Below, in pieces: positions 9,383-19,195 of a stretch of 64,000 nt of DNA (positions are counted from its first letter, which is position 1; each line of letters starts with the position of its first letter). The DNA is from Burkholderiales bacterium (GTDB taxonomy: Bacteria; Pseudomonadota; Gammaproteobacteria; Burkholderiales; Burkholderiaceae_C): assembly GCA_003963115.1 (NCBI GenBank), contig RXJQ01000025.1, positions 124,001 to 188,000 of the forward strand. Direction: 5' to 3'. The notes beneath the pieces are model-generated. The model was not told the DNA's origin and did no database searches. It saw nothing but the letters and a program-made list of their open reading frames with translations. Position numbers and translations under genes: made by a program.

Positions 9383-12300
9383 TCAGTTGTGGCAGACCGT
9401 CGGCGTCATCAGCTCAGCCAGGGGTTGGGGCTTGTGGATCAGGTAGCCCTGCGCGTGGTCCACACCGAGATGGCGCAAGGCCTGCAAGGCCGCATCGGTC
9501 TCCACGAACTCGGCGATCGTCTGGATGCCCAGCACGCGGGCGACTTCGCAGAAGCAGCGCACGGCGGCCTGGTCCAGCGGGTCGTGCACCACGTCCTTGA
9601 CGAACTGGCCGTCGATCTTGAGGTAGTCCACGGGCAGGGTCTTGAGGTAGCCGAAGGACGATGCACCGGAGCCGAAGTCGTCCAGCGCCATGCGCACGCC
9701 GCGTGCCCGCATGTCTTCGATGAAGGTGCCCGCCTCGGCCAGGTTGGTGATGGCGGCTGTCTCGGTGATCTCCAGACAGAGCTTGCGCACGTCCACCACA
9801 TGCTCGGCAAACAGCGCTTGCATGAAGCGGTGGAAGGTCGGGTCGCCGATGGACTGGCCCGACAGGTTGATGGCGATGGTGTCGATCTGATCGAGCGCTT
9901 CGCCTTGGCTGGCCAGCCAGTCGAACACATGCCTCACGACCCAGCGGTCGATGCGCGAAGCCAGGTTGAAGCGTTCGGCTGCGGGCAGGAAGGCGCCTGG
10001 TGGGATGATGAGGCCGTCTGCGTCACGCAGGCGCAGCAGCACCTCGCAGTGCAGGCCTTGGGCCTCGTGGTGGATGGGGGCGATGCGTTGGCCCCAGAGC
10101 ACAAAGCGGTCTTCGTCGAGGGCCTGCTCCAGCCGGCTGGCCCATTGCATCTCGCCTTTGCGGGCACGCATGGCCTGGTCGGTGTCGAACCAGGCGTGCA
10201 CGCGGTTGCGACCGGCTTCCTTGGCCGCGTAGCAGGAGGTGTCGGCGGCTTGCAGCAAGGTGGCGGTGCTGAGCCAGCGCTTGTCCAGCGGGACCAGGCC
10301 GATGCTGGTGCCAATGCGAAAGCGCCGGCCATCGTGGATGAAGCGAAACGCCTCCATCTGGTCGCAGATGTCCTGGGCCACGCGGTGGGCCTGGTCGACC
10401 GTGCAGTGCTCCAGGATGACGCCGAACTCGTCGCCCCCCAGGCGCGCCAGCGTGTCACGTGCGCGCACGCAGCCTTGCAGCAGGCTGGTGACCTGGCACA
10501 GCAACTGGTCGCCTACGCTGTGGCCGCAGGCATCGTTGACGAGCTTGAACTGGTCGAGGTCGATGTACATCAGCGCATGGCTGCTGTCGCGCTCGTGCGC
10601 CTCGCTGAGCACGCGCGAGAGGCGCTTGTCGAACTCGGCGCGGTTGACCAGGCCGGTGAGCTGATCATGCGTGGCTCGAAAGCGCATCTCGTGACCCATG
10701 CGGCGCTGCTCGGTCACGTCGTGGAAGACCAGTACCACGCCCAGCATCTGGCCGTCTTCATCGAGGATGGGGGCGGCGGAGTCTTCGATGCCGTATTCCT
10801 GCCCATCGCGCGAGATCAGCAAGGTGTGGTCGATGTGGTCGGCAAGGTCGACTGCATTGGTAGTGACCAGGCAGCGCTCGAAGGGGTTGGCTTCGGGCTC
10901 GCGCGTGAGTTCGCTGACGATGCGAAAGACCTCGGCCAGTGGCTGGTCGCGCGCGGCCTCGTTGTGCCAGCCCGTCATGCGTTCGGCCACGGGGTTGAGC
11001 CACTGCACGCGGCCATGGGCATCGGTGGTGATGACGGCGTCACCGATGGACTGCAGGGTCACGCGCAGCAGCTCGTGCTTTTCGGCGAGCTCGCGCTCCA
11101 TCTGCTTGCGTTCGGTCACATCGTAGTTGGCGCCCAGCACGCGGGTGGCGCGGCCCTTGGCATCGCGGAACACCGTGGCACGGCCATACACATAGCGTAC
11201 GGCGCCATTGGGGTGCAGCACGCGGAAGTCGAAGTCCAGCGGCTTGTGGCCCTTGATCGCGGCACCCAGCTCACGGCTGGTGTACTCGATGTCATCGGGG
11301 TGGATGCATTTGCGCCAATCGTCCAGGCTGCCCGTGAACTGCTCGCGCGGCAGGCCGAAGATGGTGTACATCATGTCGCTCCAGGTGAGCTTGCACTCTG
11401 GCAGCGTCAGCTCCCAGATGCCGATCTCGTTGGCCTGTGTGGCCAGCGTGAGGCGCTCCTGGTTGGCGTTCAGGGCCGCCTCGACGGCGTGCTTCTCGGT
11501 CACGTCTTCGAGGATGGCGAGGGAGCGCACGGGCTCGCCATTCTCATCGCGCTCCATGATGGCCGACAGCCGCACATCGATCAGTGTGCCGTTCTTGCGC
11601 ACCATCTGGTATTCGACGTTGTCGCAGCGACCGGTGAGCAGGTAGCGCGGCAGCACGATGTTGCGGGCGTATTCGTAAGACGAGGGCGCTAGGAAATCGG
11701 CCGATGAGCGCCCGATGACCTCTTCGCGGCTGTAGCCCATCTTGGCCAGCCAGGTGTCGCTCACGGTCAGCAGCACGCCATGCGCATCGATGGAATGCAG
11801 CATGGCCGGCGTGGACTCGTAGAGCGAGCGCAGGCGGGCCTTGCTGACCTGAAGCGACTCTTCCACGCGTTTGCGCTCGGTGATGTCACGCCCCACGGAG
11901 TGGATGCCGGTGACGCGGCCTTGCTGATCGTGGAAGACGCGGTTGGTCCAGGCCATCCAGCGCACGAGGCCATCGGCGGCGACGGTGCGGTTCTCATCCT
12001 GCAAGGGCTCTTGCGAGGACAGCACCCTGTGCAGATGTGCGCGGACCTGCGCATGCTCCGCCTCGGGCACGTAGTCGAACAGGCTGGTGCCCACGATGGC
12101 CTCGGCAGGCTTGTCGTACTTGCGGCAATAGGCCGCGTTCACGAAGGTGAGGAGGCCTTCGGGCGTGGCCAGGGAGATCAGCTCGGACTGGTCTTCGACG
12201 ATGGCGCGGTAGAGCGCCTCGTTCTGGGCGATCTCGCCGGCCAGGCCACGGCCCAGTTCGGTTGCGCGCTGCAAGGTCTTCTCGCGCAGGATCAGGCCTT

Positions 12301-12772
12301 GCGAGGCCGCCTTGGCCAGGGTCTCCAGCGCCAGGCGCTGCTTGCTGGAGAGCAGGCGAGGCTGGCGGTCGATCACGCACAGGGTGCCGATGTGCAGGCC
12401 CTCTGGCGTGGTGATGGGGGCGCCTGCGTAGAAGCGGATCTCGGGCGCGTCGGTGACGAGGGGGTTGTCGGCGAAGCGTTCGTCGTGGGTGGCGTCGGGC
12501 ACCTCCATGACCTCTTCCTGGAGGATGGTGTGGGCGCAGAACGCGATGTCGCGTGGCGTTTCACGGGGCCCATCCAGGCCCACGTGGGCCTTGAACCATT
12601 GCCGCTGCGCATCAACCAGGCAGACCAGGGCAATGGGGGTGCCGCAGATCTGGGCGGCCAGCTCGGCCAGGGTGTCGAACAGGGCCTCGGGCTCGGTGTC
12701 GAGAACGGCCAGTTCGCGCAGACGTGACAGACGCTGTGCTTCGTTGTCGGGCAGGGGCGCGGGCTGGGTCAT
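9383..12772 (-). CDS. GAF-multi-PAS-GGDEF-EAL c-di-GMP signalling protein
   Basis: N-terminal GAF (LFDTLAELAAQICGTPIALVCLVD), several PAS repeats, LARLGGDEFGVIL with upstream RARD I-site, EVLLR/ITETAAI/LDDFGSGASSFGYLK EAL residues. Confidence 0.93.
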   Translation of the reverse strand: MTQPAPLPDNEAQRLSRLRELAVLDTEPEALFDTLAELAAQICGTPIALVCLVDAQRQWFKAHVGLDGPRETPRDIAFCAHTILQEEVMEVPDATHDERFADNPLVTDAPEIRFYAGAPITTPEGLHIGTLCVIDRQPRLLSSKQRLALETLAKAASQGLILREKTLQRATELGRGLAGEIAQNEALYRAIVEDQSELISLATPEGLLTFVNAAYCRKYDKPAEAIVGTSLFDYVPEAEHAQVRAHLHRVLSSQEPLQDENRTVAADGLVRWMAWTNRVFHDQQGRVTGIHSVGRDITERKRVEESLQVSKARLRSLYESTPAMLHSIDAHGVLLTVSDTWLAKMGYSREEVIGRSSADFLAPSSYEYARNIVLPRYLLTGRCDNVEYQMVRKNGTLIDVRLSAIMERDENGEPVRSLAILEDVTEKHAVEAALNANQERLTLATQANEIGIWELTLPECKLTWSDMMYTIFGLPREQFTGSLDDWRKCIHPDDIEYTSRELGAAIKGHKPLDFDFRVLHPNGAVRYVYGRATVFRDAKGRATRVLGANYDVTERKQMERELAEKHELLRVTLQSIGDAVITTDAHGRVQWLNPVAERMTGWHNEAARDQPLAEVFRIVSELTREPEANPFERCLVTTNAVDLADHIDHTLLISRDGQEYGIEDSAAPILDEDGQMLGVVLVFHDVTEQRRMGHEMRFRATHDQLTGLVNRAEFDKRLSRVLSEAHERDSSHALMYIDLDQFKLVNDACGHSVGDQLLCQVTSLLQGCVRARDTLARLGGDEFGVILEHCTVDQAHRVAQDICDQMEAFRFIHDGRRFRIGTSIGLVPLDKRWLSTATLLQAADTSCYAAKEAGRNRVHAWFDTDQAMRARKGEMQWASRLEQALDEDRFVLWGQRIAPIHHEAQGLHCEVLLRLRDADGLIIPPGAFLPAAERFNLASRIDRWVVRHVFDWLASQGEALDQIDTIAINLSGQSIGDPTFHRFMQALFAEHVVDVRKLCLEITETAAITNLAEAGTFIEDMRARGVRMALDDFGSGASSFGYLKTLPVDYLKIDGQFVKDVVHDPLDQAAVRCFCEVARVLGIQTIAEFVETDAALQALRHLGVDHAQGYLIHKPQPLAELMTPTVCHN

Positions 12773-12913
12773 CGGGCGAGGCGTGGACGTCGATCGACAT
12801 GTCGATCAGGGAAGTGTCTGCCTCGGCGCCGATCCGGGATCCGGCGAAAGAGCCGCCATGTCACCGGTTTATGGCTTGATTGTGAGCCTGTCAGGCGCGC
12901 GTGTCAGCAAGTT

Positions 12914-14887
12914 TCAGCGCGTGGCCACTTCCTCGATGTGCACAAGTGCCGCGCCGTAACCCTGGTCGCAGGTTGAAACACCCTCGCACAGGGCCGGTGG
13001 TACGAAGGGGCTGCCTTCGCCCTTGTAGCTCGCCCAAAGTTGAGCGGCTTTGTCGACATCGAACTCCGGGATGGTGTCGCTGTTGCCCAGGCCCAACTTG
13101 CCGAGGTCACGCGGGAAGGGGGACACCATGGTCACGATGTGGTTGACACCCGCTGGGCCGCCAGCCGTGATATGCCAGCCCTTGCGCGGCAACTCGATCA
13201 GCTTGTTGGCCTCGATGCGGTTGTTCTTGTCGAGCGCGTTGGGGAAGAGCAGGTAGAAGTGGTGTTGGTCGGTGCCGGCCAGGTAGACGTAGAGGTAGCC
13301 GTCGATGCTGGAGTTGACCTGAAAGAGCAGCTTGTCCTTGCCGATGAGCAGCTGCGAGCGGTTGGTGATGGTGTTGACCGATTTGAGCGGGTCGGCATGG
13401 CGGACGATGTCTTCCAGCGCACCGACGATGGTGAAGGGGTCGCGTTGCGCGGGCATGGCGGGCGTGGTGGTGGGGGCCACGATGGCAGGTGCGCTGGCCG
13501 GTTGGACGGTGGCCGATACGGGCGCAGCCGCCGGTGCCGGCACCTCGTTGGTGGCCACGGTGGCAACCGACTTGGTCCGCTGGGTGGCGAACCAGGCCGC
13601 GCCGCCGCCGAGCAGCCCCAGGGCCGCCAGGCCGATCCACAGTTTGGCGCCCACGCCCGAGCCGGCCGAAGTGCCTGAGGTACTGGGCCCGCTGGGCGTG
13701 CCTGGTGATGCCTGAGGCGGGTTCATGGGCGGGTTCGTTGGCAGTGTGGCCGCGCCGTCGAGCCCGGCGCGCTGGTGCACCAGGGTCTGAGGGAACTGCG
13801 TGCCGTGCACCTGCGTGGGCGGGAATGCCGTCGCGACCTGTGTCTGCGCATGCTGGCGAGCCTGGGTGACCAGGGTGGCCGGATCGACACCAGCGGGTAT
13901 CAGCACGGTGCGGTCGCCATCGTCTGTGTCGGGTGTGGGCGGGCTTGGCGGCACATAGCCCGGCGGCAGCTCGGTGGCGAACAGGGCGGCACGCAGGGCC
14001 TGCATGTTCTGCAGACGATGCTCCGATCGCACGGTCAGGCCCATGTCGATGGCGGCCAGGAAGGGCGCGGAATAGCGGCCGGCGGCGGCCTGCGAGATCG
14101 GCACGAGTTCGTCACGCATCATGCGGCCCACTGAGGGCGGCGGTGCCTTGCCCATGATGACGGCGTACAGCACGGCACACAGGGCATAGACGTCGGTCCA
14201 GGGGCCTTGCTTCATGGCGCCGACTTCGGCGTACTGCTCGATGGGCGCGTACCCGGGCTTGAGGATGACGGTGAGCGCCTGGGTGGCATCGCCGATGACA
14301 CGCCTGGCCGCGCCGAAGTCCAGCAGCAGCGGCTTGCTGGGGCCCAGCAGGAGGATGTTGTCGGGGGCGATGTCGCGGTGGTAGCAGTGGTCGGCGTGGA
14401 TGACTTCCAGCGCGTCCATCAGCGGGCCCAGCATGGCCTTGAGCCAGGCTTCGTCGGGCGGCTTGGCTTGTTCACGCAGCCAGGCCTTGAGCGTGGGGCC
14501 CTGGTAGTAGGGCATCACCATGTAGGCGGTGCCGTTTTCTTCCCAGAATCGGTAGACCTTGATGAGGGCTGGGTGGTCGAACGAGGCCAGCAGCTTGGCT
14601 TCGTTGACGAAGCTGCGCATGCCCAAGGTGAAGGTCTCGCGCTGGCGTTCGGAGCGCACGGTCACGGCCAGATTGGGCGTGCGCGAGGCCAGCGAGGCGG
14701 GCATGTACTCCTTGATGGCCACCGTGCGTTCGAGCTGGGTGTCACGTGCCAGGTAGACGATGCCAAAGCCGCCCTCACCGATCAGGCCGGTGATCTCGAA
14801 CTCGTGCAGGCGGTGGCCGACGGGCAGGGCGTTGCCGCTGTGGTTGTCGGGGACAGGCATGGCGGGAGCGGATTCGGCTGGGCTCAT
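12914..14887 (-). CDS. Ser/Thr protein kinase with C-terminal DUF4384-like domain (T6SS-associated, PpkA-like)
   Basis: GEGGFGIVYLARD, VAIKEYMP, HRDIAPDNILLL, LLLDFGAARRV; one TM; C-terminal GYLYVYLAGTDQHHFYLLFPN. Confidence 0.88.
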   Translation of the reverse strand: MSPAESAPAMPVPDNHSGNALPVGHRLHEFEITGLIGEGGFGIVYLARDTQLERTVAIKEYMPASLASRTPNLAVTVRSERQRETFTLGMRSFVNEAKLLASFDHPALIKVYRFWEENGTAYMVMPYYQGPTLKAWLREQAKPPDEAWLKAMLGPLMDALEVIHADHCYHRDIAPDNILLLGPSKPLLLDFGAARRVIGDATQALTVILKPGYAPIEQYAEVGAMKQGPWTDVYALCAVLYAVIMGKAPPPSVGRMMRDELVPISQAAAGRYSAPFLAAIDMGLTVRSEHRLQNMQALRAALFATELPPGYVPPSPPTPDTDDGDRTVLIPAGVDPATLVTQARQHAQTQVATAFPPTQVHGTQFPQTLVHQRAGLDGAATLPTNPPMNPPQASPGTPSGPSTSGTSAGSGVGAKLWIGLAALGLLGGGAAWFATQRTKSVATVATNEVPAPAAAPVSATVQPASAPAIVAPTTTPAMPAQRDPFTIVGALEDIVRHADPLKSVNTITNRSQLLIGKDKLLFQVNSSIDGYLYVYLAGTDQHHFYLLFPNALDKNNRIEANKLIELPRKGWHITAGGPAGVNHIVTMVSPFPRDLGKLGLGNSDTIPEFDVDKAAQLWASYKGEGSPFVPPALCEGVSTCDQGYGAALVHIEEVATR

Positions 14888-14900
14888 GGGGTAGTGCAAG

Positions 14901-15599
14901 TTACCAACTGCCACGCAGCAGGTCGACGAAGTGGTCCGCGCCGGGCAGGCCGGGACCCATGCTCAGGCTACCACTGCCGTGGCCTGAATCGGGTAGCCAC
15001 CACAGACTTTGTCCCTGAGTCTGGTGGTGCAACTGCCTGTCGGCCACGCATTCCAGCCAGTGACTGAGCGAGGGGTGAGGCGTGCCCTGGTAGCGGTCGC
15101 GGCCCACGAGCCGGTGCAGCATCAGCTCGGAAGGCGGCGGCGCCGCTTCCCACACGGGGGCGGCCATCAACTGGGACTCGAAGGCGTCCACCGTGGCGCC
15201 AGGCTGCAGGGTGGACATCGCGGCCAGCGCCACATGGTTCATCCAGCGCTCCAGCGCGGTCTGGTCCTGGCCGGAGTCGGGCGCGTGCGTGCTGGCCTGC
15301 GCCACGATCAGCGGGAAGTAGCGGCCCACACTGTCCACACTGGGCATCATCACGCCCATCCACCACTGCGGCCCGGCGATGCCCGGGCTCCAGGCAAAGC
15401 GCCAGATGGGGGCCGTCAGGTAGGTGTTGAGCCAGTGTTCGCCCAGTTGCTGGCGGCTGGTCTGCACACCGCGCGAAAGCCACTCGTCACAGCGCGCGAC
15501 GAAGTCCTGCGGCAGCCGACGTGCACTGAAGTCGCCCAGTGAGGCGATCTTGCCGAACCAGCCGCAGGCGACTTCACTGCCGACGCCCAAGGTGCCCAT
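14901..15599 (-). CDS. tagF: T6SS-associated protein TagF (DUF2094)
   Basis: GWFGKIASLGDFSARRLPQDFVARCDEWLSRG...PIWRFAWSPG...WMGVMMPSVDSVGRYFPL; 4-bp overlap with tssM. Confidence 0.9.
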   Translation of the reverse strand: MGTLGVGSEVACGWFGKIASLGDFSARRLPQDFVARCDEWLSRGVQTSRQQLGEHWLNTYLTAPIWRFAWSPGIAGPQWWMGVMMPSVDSVGRYFPLIVAQASTHAPDSGQDQTALERWMNHVALAAMSTLQPGATVDAFESQLMAAPVWEAAPPPSELMLHRLVGRDRYQGTPHPSLSHWLECVADRQLHHQTQGQSLWWLPDSGHGSGSLSMGPGLPGADHFVDLLRGSW

Positions 15600-18500
15600 C
15601 ACAGGCCTCCCGGGCAGGAGAAGCTGCTGAGTTCGGGCAGGCGGAAGGGGTTCTGCACGCTGCTGGAGGTGACCGTGAAGGTGGCCTTGCGCCCACCTAC
15701 ATTGAAGACCACATTGAAGCGCTCGGGGGCGCCAGCGGGGCTCAGCGTCATGCGGTCGAAGAGACGGAACAGGGCCCAAGGGCCTTCGGTGACGATGGCG
15801 TTGTCGCCTGCGCCAGGCGGGGCGATCGAGGCGCGCACCAGCGAGCTGCCGCGCGGGCCGGGCCATTGCACCATGGCCGGGATCTGCGGGCCGTGGGCGT
15901 ACTTCACCAGCTGGCCGTCCACATCGAGCGTGAACTGGGTGATGGTGGCGTCCATCTCGAAGGGCTTGAAGTCCAGGCGCAGGCCCGGTGCATTGCCGCC
16001 GGCGCGGAAGAAGGTGTCGCGGATGGCGGCAGCACGCTGAAACTGCAGCAGCGTGCCGCTGTCCGTGCCCATGGTGGCGCCTTCGAGCTTGCGGAAGGAC
16101 CAGGGTCGTGTCGAGGTGTCGACGAAGCGCGCGAGCTGCTGCTGGAAGAAGCTGTCCATCAGGCCGCCTGGCGCGAACATGCGGGCGAAGTCGTCCTGCG
16201 TGACGTCACGGGCACTACCCCGGACGAAGGGGTAGCGGCCGGCGATGGCCTGCTGGCAGAACTCGCCGATCTGGGACTTGATGGCCTGGCCCAGGTTGGC
16301 ACGCGTGGCGTCCAGCGCAGCGGTCGTGCCGCTCACCGACAGGGTGTTGAGCAGCGAGCGCAGCGGCTCGGGCAGGCGCGCGGCCTCGGCCTTGACCTTG
16401 TTGGGCACGTCGCTGGGCGGGGGCACGTTGCCGCCTTGCACGGCGGTCTCGGTGGCGGTCAGCAGGGTGTAGACCTCATTGATCAGGCCGATGGTGGCGT
16501 CGATGGGCGGCGGGCTCTTGCCGTCGGGACTGGTGACCATCTCGCGCAAGGCATTGAAGCGGTCATCGACGATGGACTCGATCGGGCGGCCGTCGGCCAC
16601 GGCCTGGGGCGCGGGCTTGTCGCCAAAGAGCTTGGCGATCTGGTCGCGTGATTTGTCGAGCGCGCTTTCGGCCTTGTCCTGGGCCTTGTCGATCAGCGAT
16701 TTGCTTTGCGACAGGCTCAGCGTGGTCTCGTGCGACAGCGCCGTCATCAAAGGCTTCAAGGGCGACTCGGGGCTGGAGAGCACGCGTGCCATCTGCGAGG
16801 CCTTGGGCAGGCTGTCGGAAGGCAGCATGCGGATGTCGGCGATGAACTTCTCCCAGATCGTGGCGTACTCGGTGAGGTAGATCTGGCGCACGTCGTCGGT
16901 CAGGCGGCGCAGGGCGGTGGGGTCGCGCAGGGACTGCGAGCGGGCGCTGTCCTGCACGCCCAGCACCCAGCTCTCTTCTTCGCTGAGCTGCCTGGTGGCG
17001 ACATCGACCTGAGGCTGGAAGGCCTTGTGGTAGCCGTCGAAGGTGAAGAGGCCCGGCACGCCCTTGGTCAGCGGGTCGCCGCTGGCGCGCATGAAGACCA
17101 GGGCCGCGCTGTTGCCTGCCGCCTTGGCGATGGTGAACTCGGGGATGTCTTCCCCTACGCCTTGCTGCTTGAGGCGGTAGTACACGCGTTGCGCCAGCGG
17201 GATGGACACGAGCCGCGCGCGGGTGTCGGCCACCAGCTTGCGGTCCTCGGGCAGGGGCGAGACGGCGGGGCCTTGGGCCAGCAGGTCATCGAGGTAGCCG
17301 TTGAGTTCGGCGCGCTGGTCGGTGGTGACGCTGCGGGGCAGGTTCTGGTCCCAGTCGGCCATGAAGTAGGACTTGAGCGCCTTGGGATCGAAGTGGTTGG
17401 GGTCATGCAGCATCACGTAGGCCTTGAGGGCTTCGTACTGCAGCTCGGGGTTGTCGATGCTGGTCTTGACCTGGTCTTCCACGCGCAGGGCGATGCGAGG
17501 CAGCAGGGCGTCCACCAGCATGCGCTCGTAGGCCTGGCGCGAGGCGGAGTCCAGCTTGCGACCTTGGTACAGGCCCCAGCCCAGGGACCAGGGCACCTCG
17601 CGTTCGGCATCGCCCACGGCCAGGTCGCGTGTGGCCTTCAGGGCGGGCATCAGCACGAGGATGTCGGCCGAGGCGCGGTTGGGCGTGGTCTGCAAGAGCA
17701 AATGGACGGCCTGCTCGCGCTGGCTGACTTCGTTGACGTAGGCGCGGTTGTTGAAGTAGCTCACGCCCCAGGCGATCAGCATGGCGGTGGCGAGGATGCC
17801 GATGGTGGCATAGCCGGCAGCGGCCAGCAGGCCACGGCGGCGCTCCCATTTCAGGTCGGTGCCGCCCAGCTCGCTTTCGGCGAACACGACCTCGTGCAGC
17901 AGCTTTTCCAGGAAGAAGGCCTTGCCGCTGGCCTTGTTGGGCGGCAGCACGGTGCGCTCCAGCCGGTAGCTGCGGGCGATGCTGCCCAGCATGCGGTCCA
18001 GGGGTGTGCCCTCTTGCGTGCCGCTGATGAAGTAGACGCCGCGGATCAGTGGGTTCTGCTCGAATTGCGAAGGCGAGAACACATCGTCCACAAAGGACTT
18101 GAGCACATTGCGCAGGCCGCCGAACTGCTGCGGGAAGGCGTAGATGCGGGCGCGGCGGGCTGGGTCGTGTTCGAGTTGCAGGCGGTCGATCAGGCCATTG
18201 GTCAGGCGCTTTTCAAGCGCGTCGAACTCGGGCAGGAAGGCCGAGGCATCGGAGTGTTGCTGGCCGTCGAGCTTGAAGGTGAAGCCCCAGGGCGTCGCGC
18301 GCGCGTCGCGGTCCAGTTCGCCCAGGGTGTCCATGAAGCCCGAGAGCAGGTCGCACTTGGTCACCATCAGGTAGATGGGGAAACGCACGCCCAGCTGCTC
18401 ATGCAGCTCCTGAAGACGGGTGCGCACGGCGGCGGCCTGTGCGGCGCGTTCGGCGGCGGACTTGGTCAGCAAGTCGGGCACCGACACGGTCACCAGCACG

Positions 18501-19195
18501 CCATTGACGGGTTGGCGCGGGCGGCTGCGCTTGAGCAGTTGCAAAAAGCCGTTCCAGGCGGTCTGGTCTTCGGCCTGGTTGCTGTCTTGCGTGGTGTAGC
18601 GGCCGGCGGTGTCCAGCAGCACGGCCTGGTCGGTGAACCACCAGTCGCAGTTGCGCGTGCCGGCCACGCCGGGCAGGCCCTGCGCGTTGCTGCCGGGTGC
18701 GGCCAGCGGGAAGCGCAGGCCCGAGTTCAACAGAGCCGTGGTCTTGCCCGAGCCCGGTGCGCCGATGATGATGTACCAGGGCAACTCGTACAGATAGCGC
18801 TTGCCGGCGCGTGCCTTCAAGCCCGACCACACACCCTTGTGCGCCTCGAAGCGGGCGTTGCGCAGCGTTTCCATGCCCTTCTCGAAACGTTCGCGCAGCA
18901 GCTTGACCTCGGGGGACTCGGGTGGTGCATCGGCCCCTTTGGGCTGGGCCATCATCAGCTGGTTGACCACGGCCTGGTTGGCCCGCTTCGCGCGGATGGC
19001 GCCGATGAGCTTGACCAGGGCATAGATGCCCACGATCAGGCCGATGAGGATCAGGCGGGACCAGACCGATTCGAGCGGGCGCAAGGTGCCGATGGCAATG
19101 AGCGGCCCCACGATCCAGATGACCAGCGAGAGGGCCAGCAGCCCGATGATGGCCAGCACCGTGCCGTTGAAGAGGAAGGACAGCAGCTTTTTCAT
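15599..19195 (-). CDS. tssM: T6SS membrane subunit TssM (IcmF)
   Basis: YELPWYIIIGAPGSGKTTALLNSGL Walker A, NCDWWFTDQAVLLDTAGRYTTQD, FDGYHKAFQPQ, C-terminal WPGPRG. Confidence 0.97.
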   Translation of the reverse strand: MKKLLSFLFNGTVLAIIGLLALSLVIWIVGPLIAIGTLRPLESVWSRLILIGLIVGIYALVKLIGAIRAKRANQAVVNQLMMAQPKGADAPPESPEVKLLRERFEKGMETLRNARFEAHKGVWSGLKARAGKRYLYELPWYIIIGAPGSGKTTALLNSGLRFPLAAPGSNAQGLPGVAGTRNCDWWFTDQAVLLDTAGRYTTQDSNQAEDQTAWNGFLQLLKRSRPRQPVNGVLVTVSVPDLLTKSAAERAAQAAAVRTRLQELHEQLGVRFPIYLMVTKCDLLSGFMDTLGELDRDARATPWGFTFKLDGQQHSDASAFLPEFDALEKRLTNGLIDRLQLEHDPARRARIYAFPQQFGGLRNVLKSFVDDVFSPSQFEQNPLIRGVYFISGTQEGTPLDRMLGSIARSYRLERTVLPPNKASGKAFFLEKLLHEVVFAESELGGTDLKWERRRGLLAAAGYATIGILATAMLIAWGVSYFNNRAYVNEVSQREQAVHLLLQTTPNRASADILVLMPALKATRDLAVGDAEREVPWSLGWGLYQGRKLDSASRQAYERMLVDALLPRIALRVEDQVKTSIDNPELQYEALKAYVMLHDPNHFDPKALKSYFMADWDQNLPRSVTTDQRAELNGYLDDLLAQGPAVSPLPEDRKLVADTRARLVSIPLAQRVYYRLKQQGVGEDIPEFTIAKAAGNSAALVFMRASGDPLTKGVPGLFTFDGYHKAFQPQVDVATRQLSEEESWVLGVQDSARSQSLRDPTALRRLTDDVRQIYLTEYATIWEKFIADIRMLPSDSLPKASQMARVLSSPESPLKPLMTALSHETTLSLSQSKSLIDKAQDKAESALDKSRDQIAKLFGDKPAPQAVADGRPIESIVDDRFNALREMVTSPDGKSPPPIDATIGLINEVYTLLTATETAVQGGNVPPPSDVPNKVKAEAARLPEPLRSLLNTLSVSGTTAALDATRANLGQAIKSQIGEFCQQAIAGRYPFVRGSARDVTQDDFARMFAPGGLMDSFFQQQLARFVDTSTRPWSFRKLEGATMGTDSGTLLQFQRAAAIRDTFFRAGGNAPGLRLDFKPFEMDATITQFTLDVDGQLVKYAHGPQIPAMVQWPGPRGSSLVRASIAPPGAGDNAIVTEGPWALFRLFDRMTLSPAGAPERFNVVFNVGGRKATFTVTSSSVQNPFRLPELSSFSCPGGL

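Noticed and set aside
9347-11692. 781-aa plus-strand ORF antisense to the GGDEF/EAL gene
   Set aside because: Same shadow-ORF pattern; the minus-strand product has complete GGDEF and EAL signatures.
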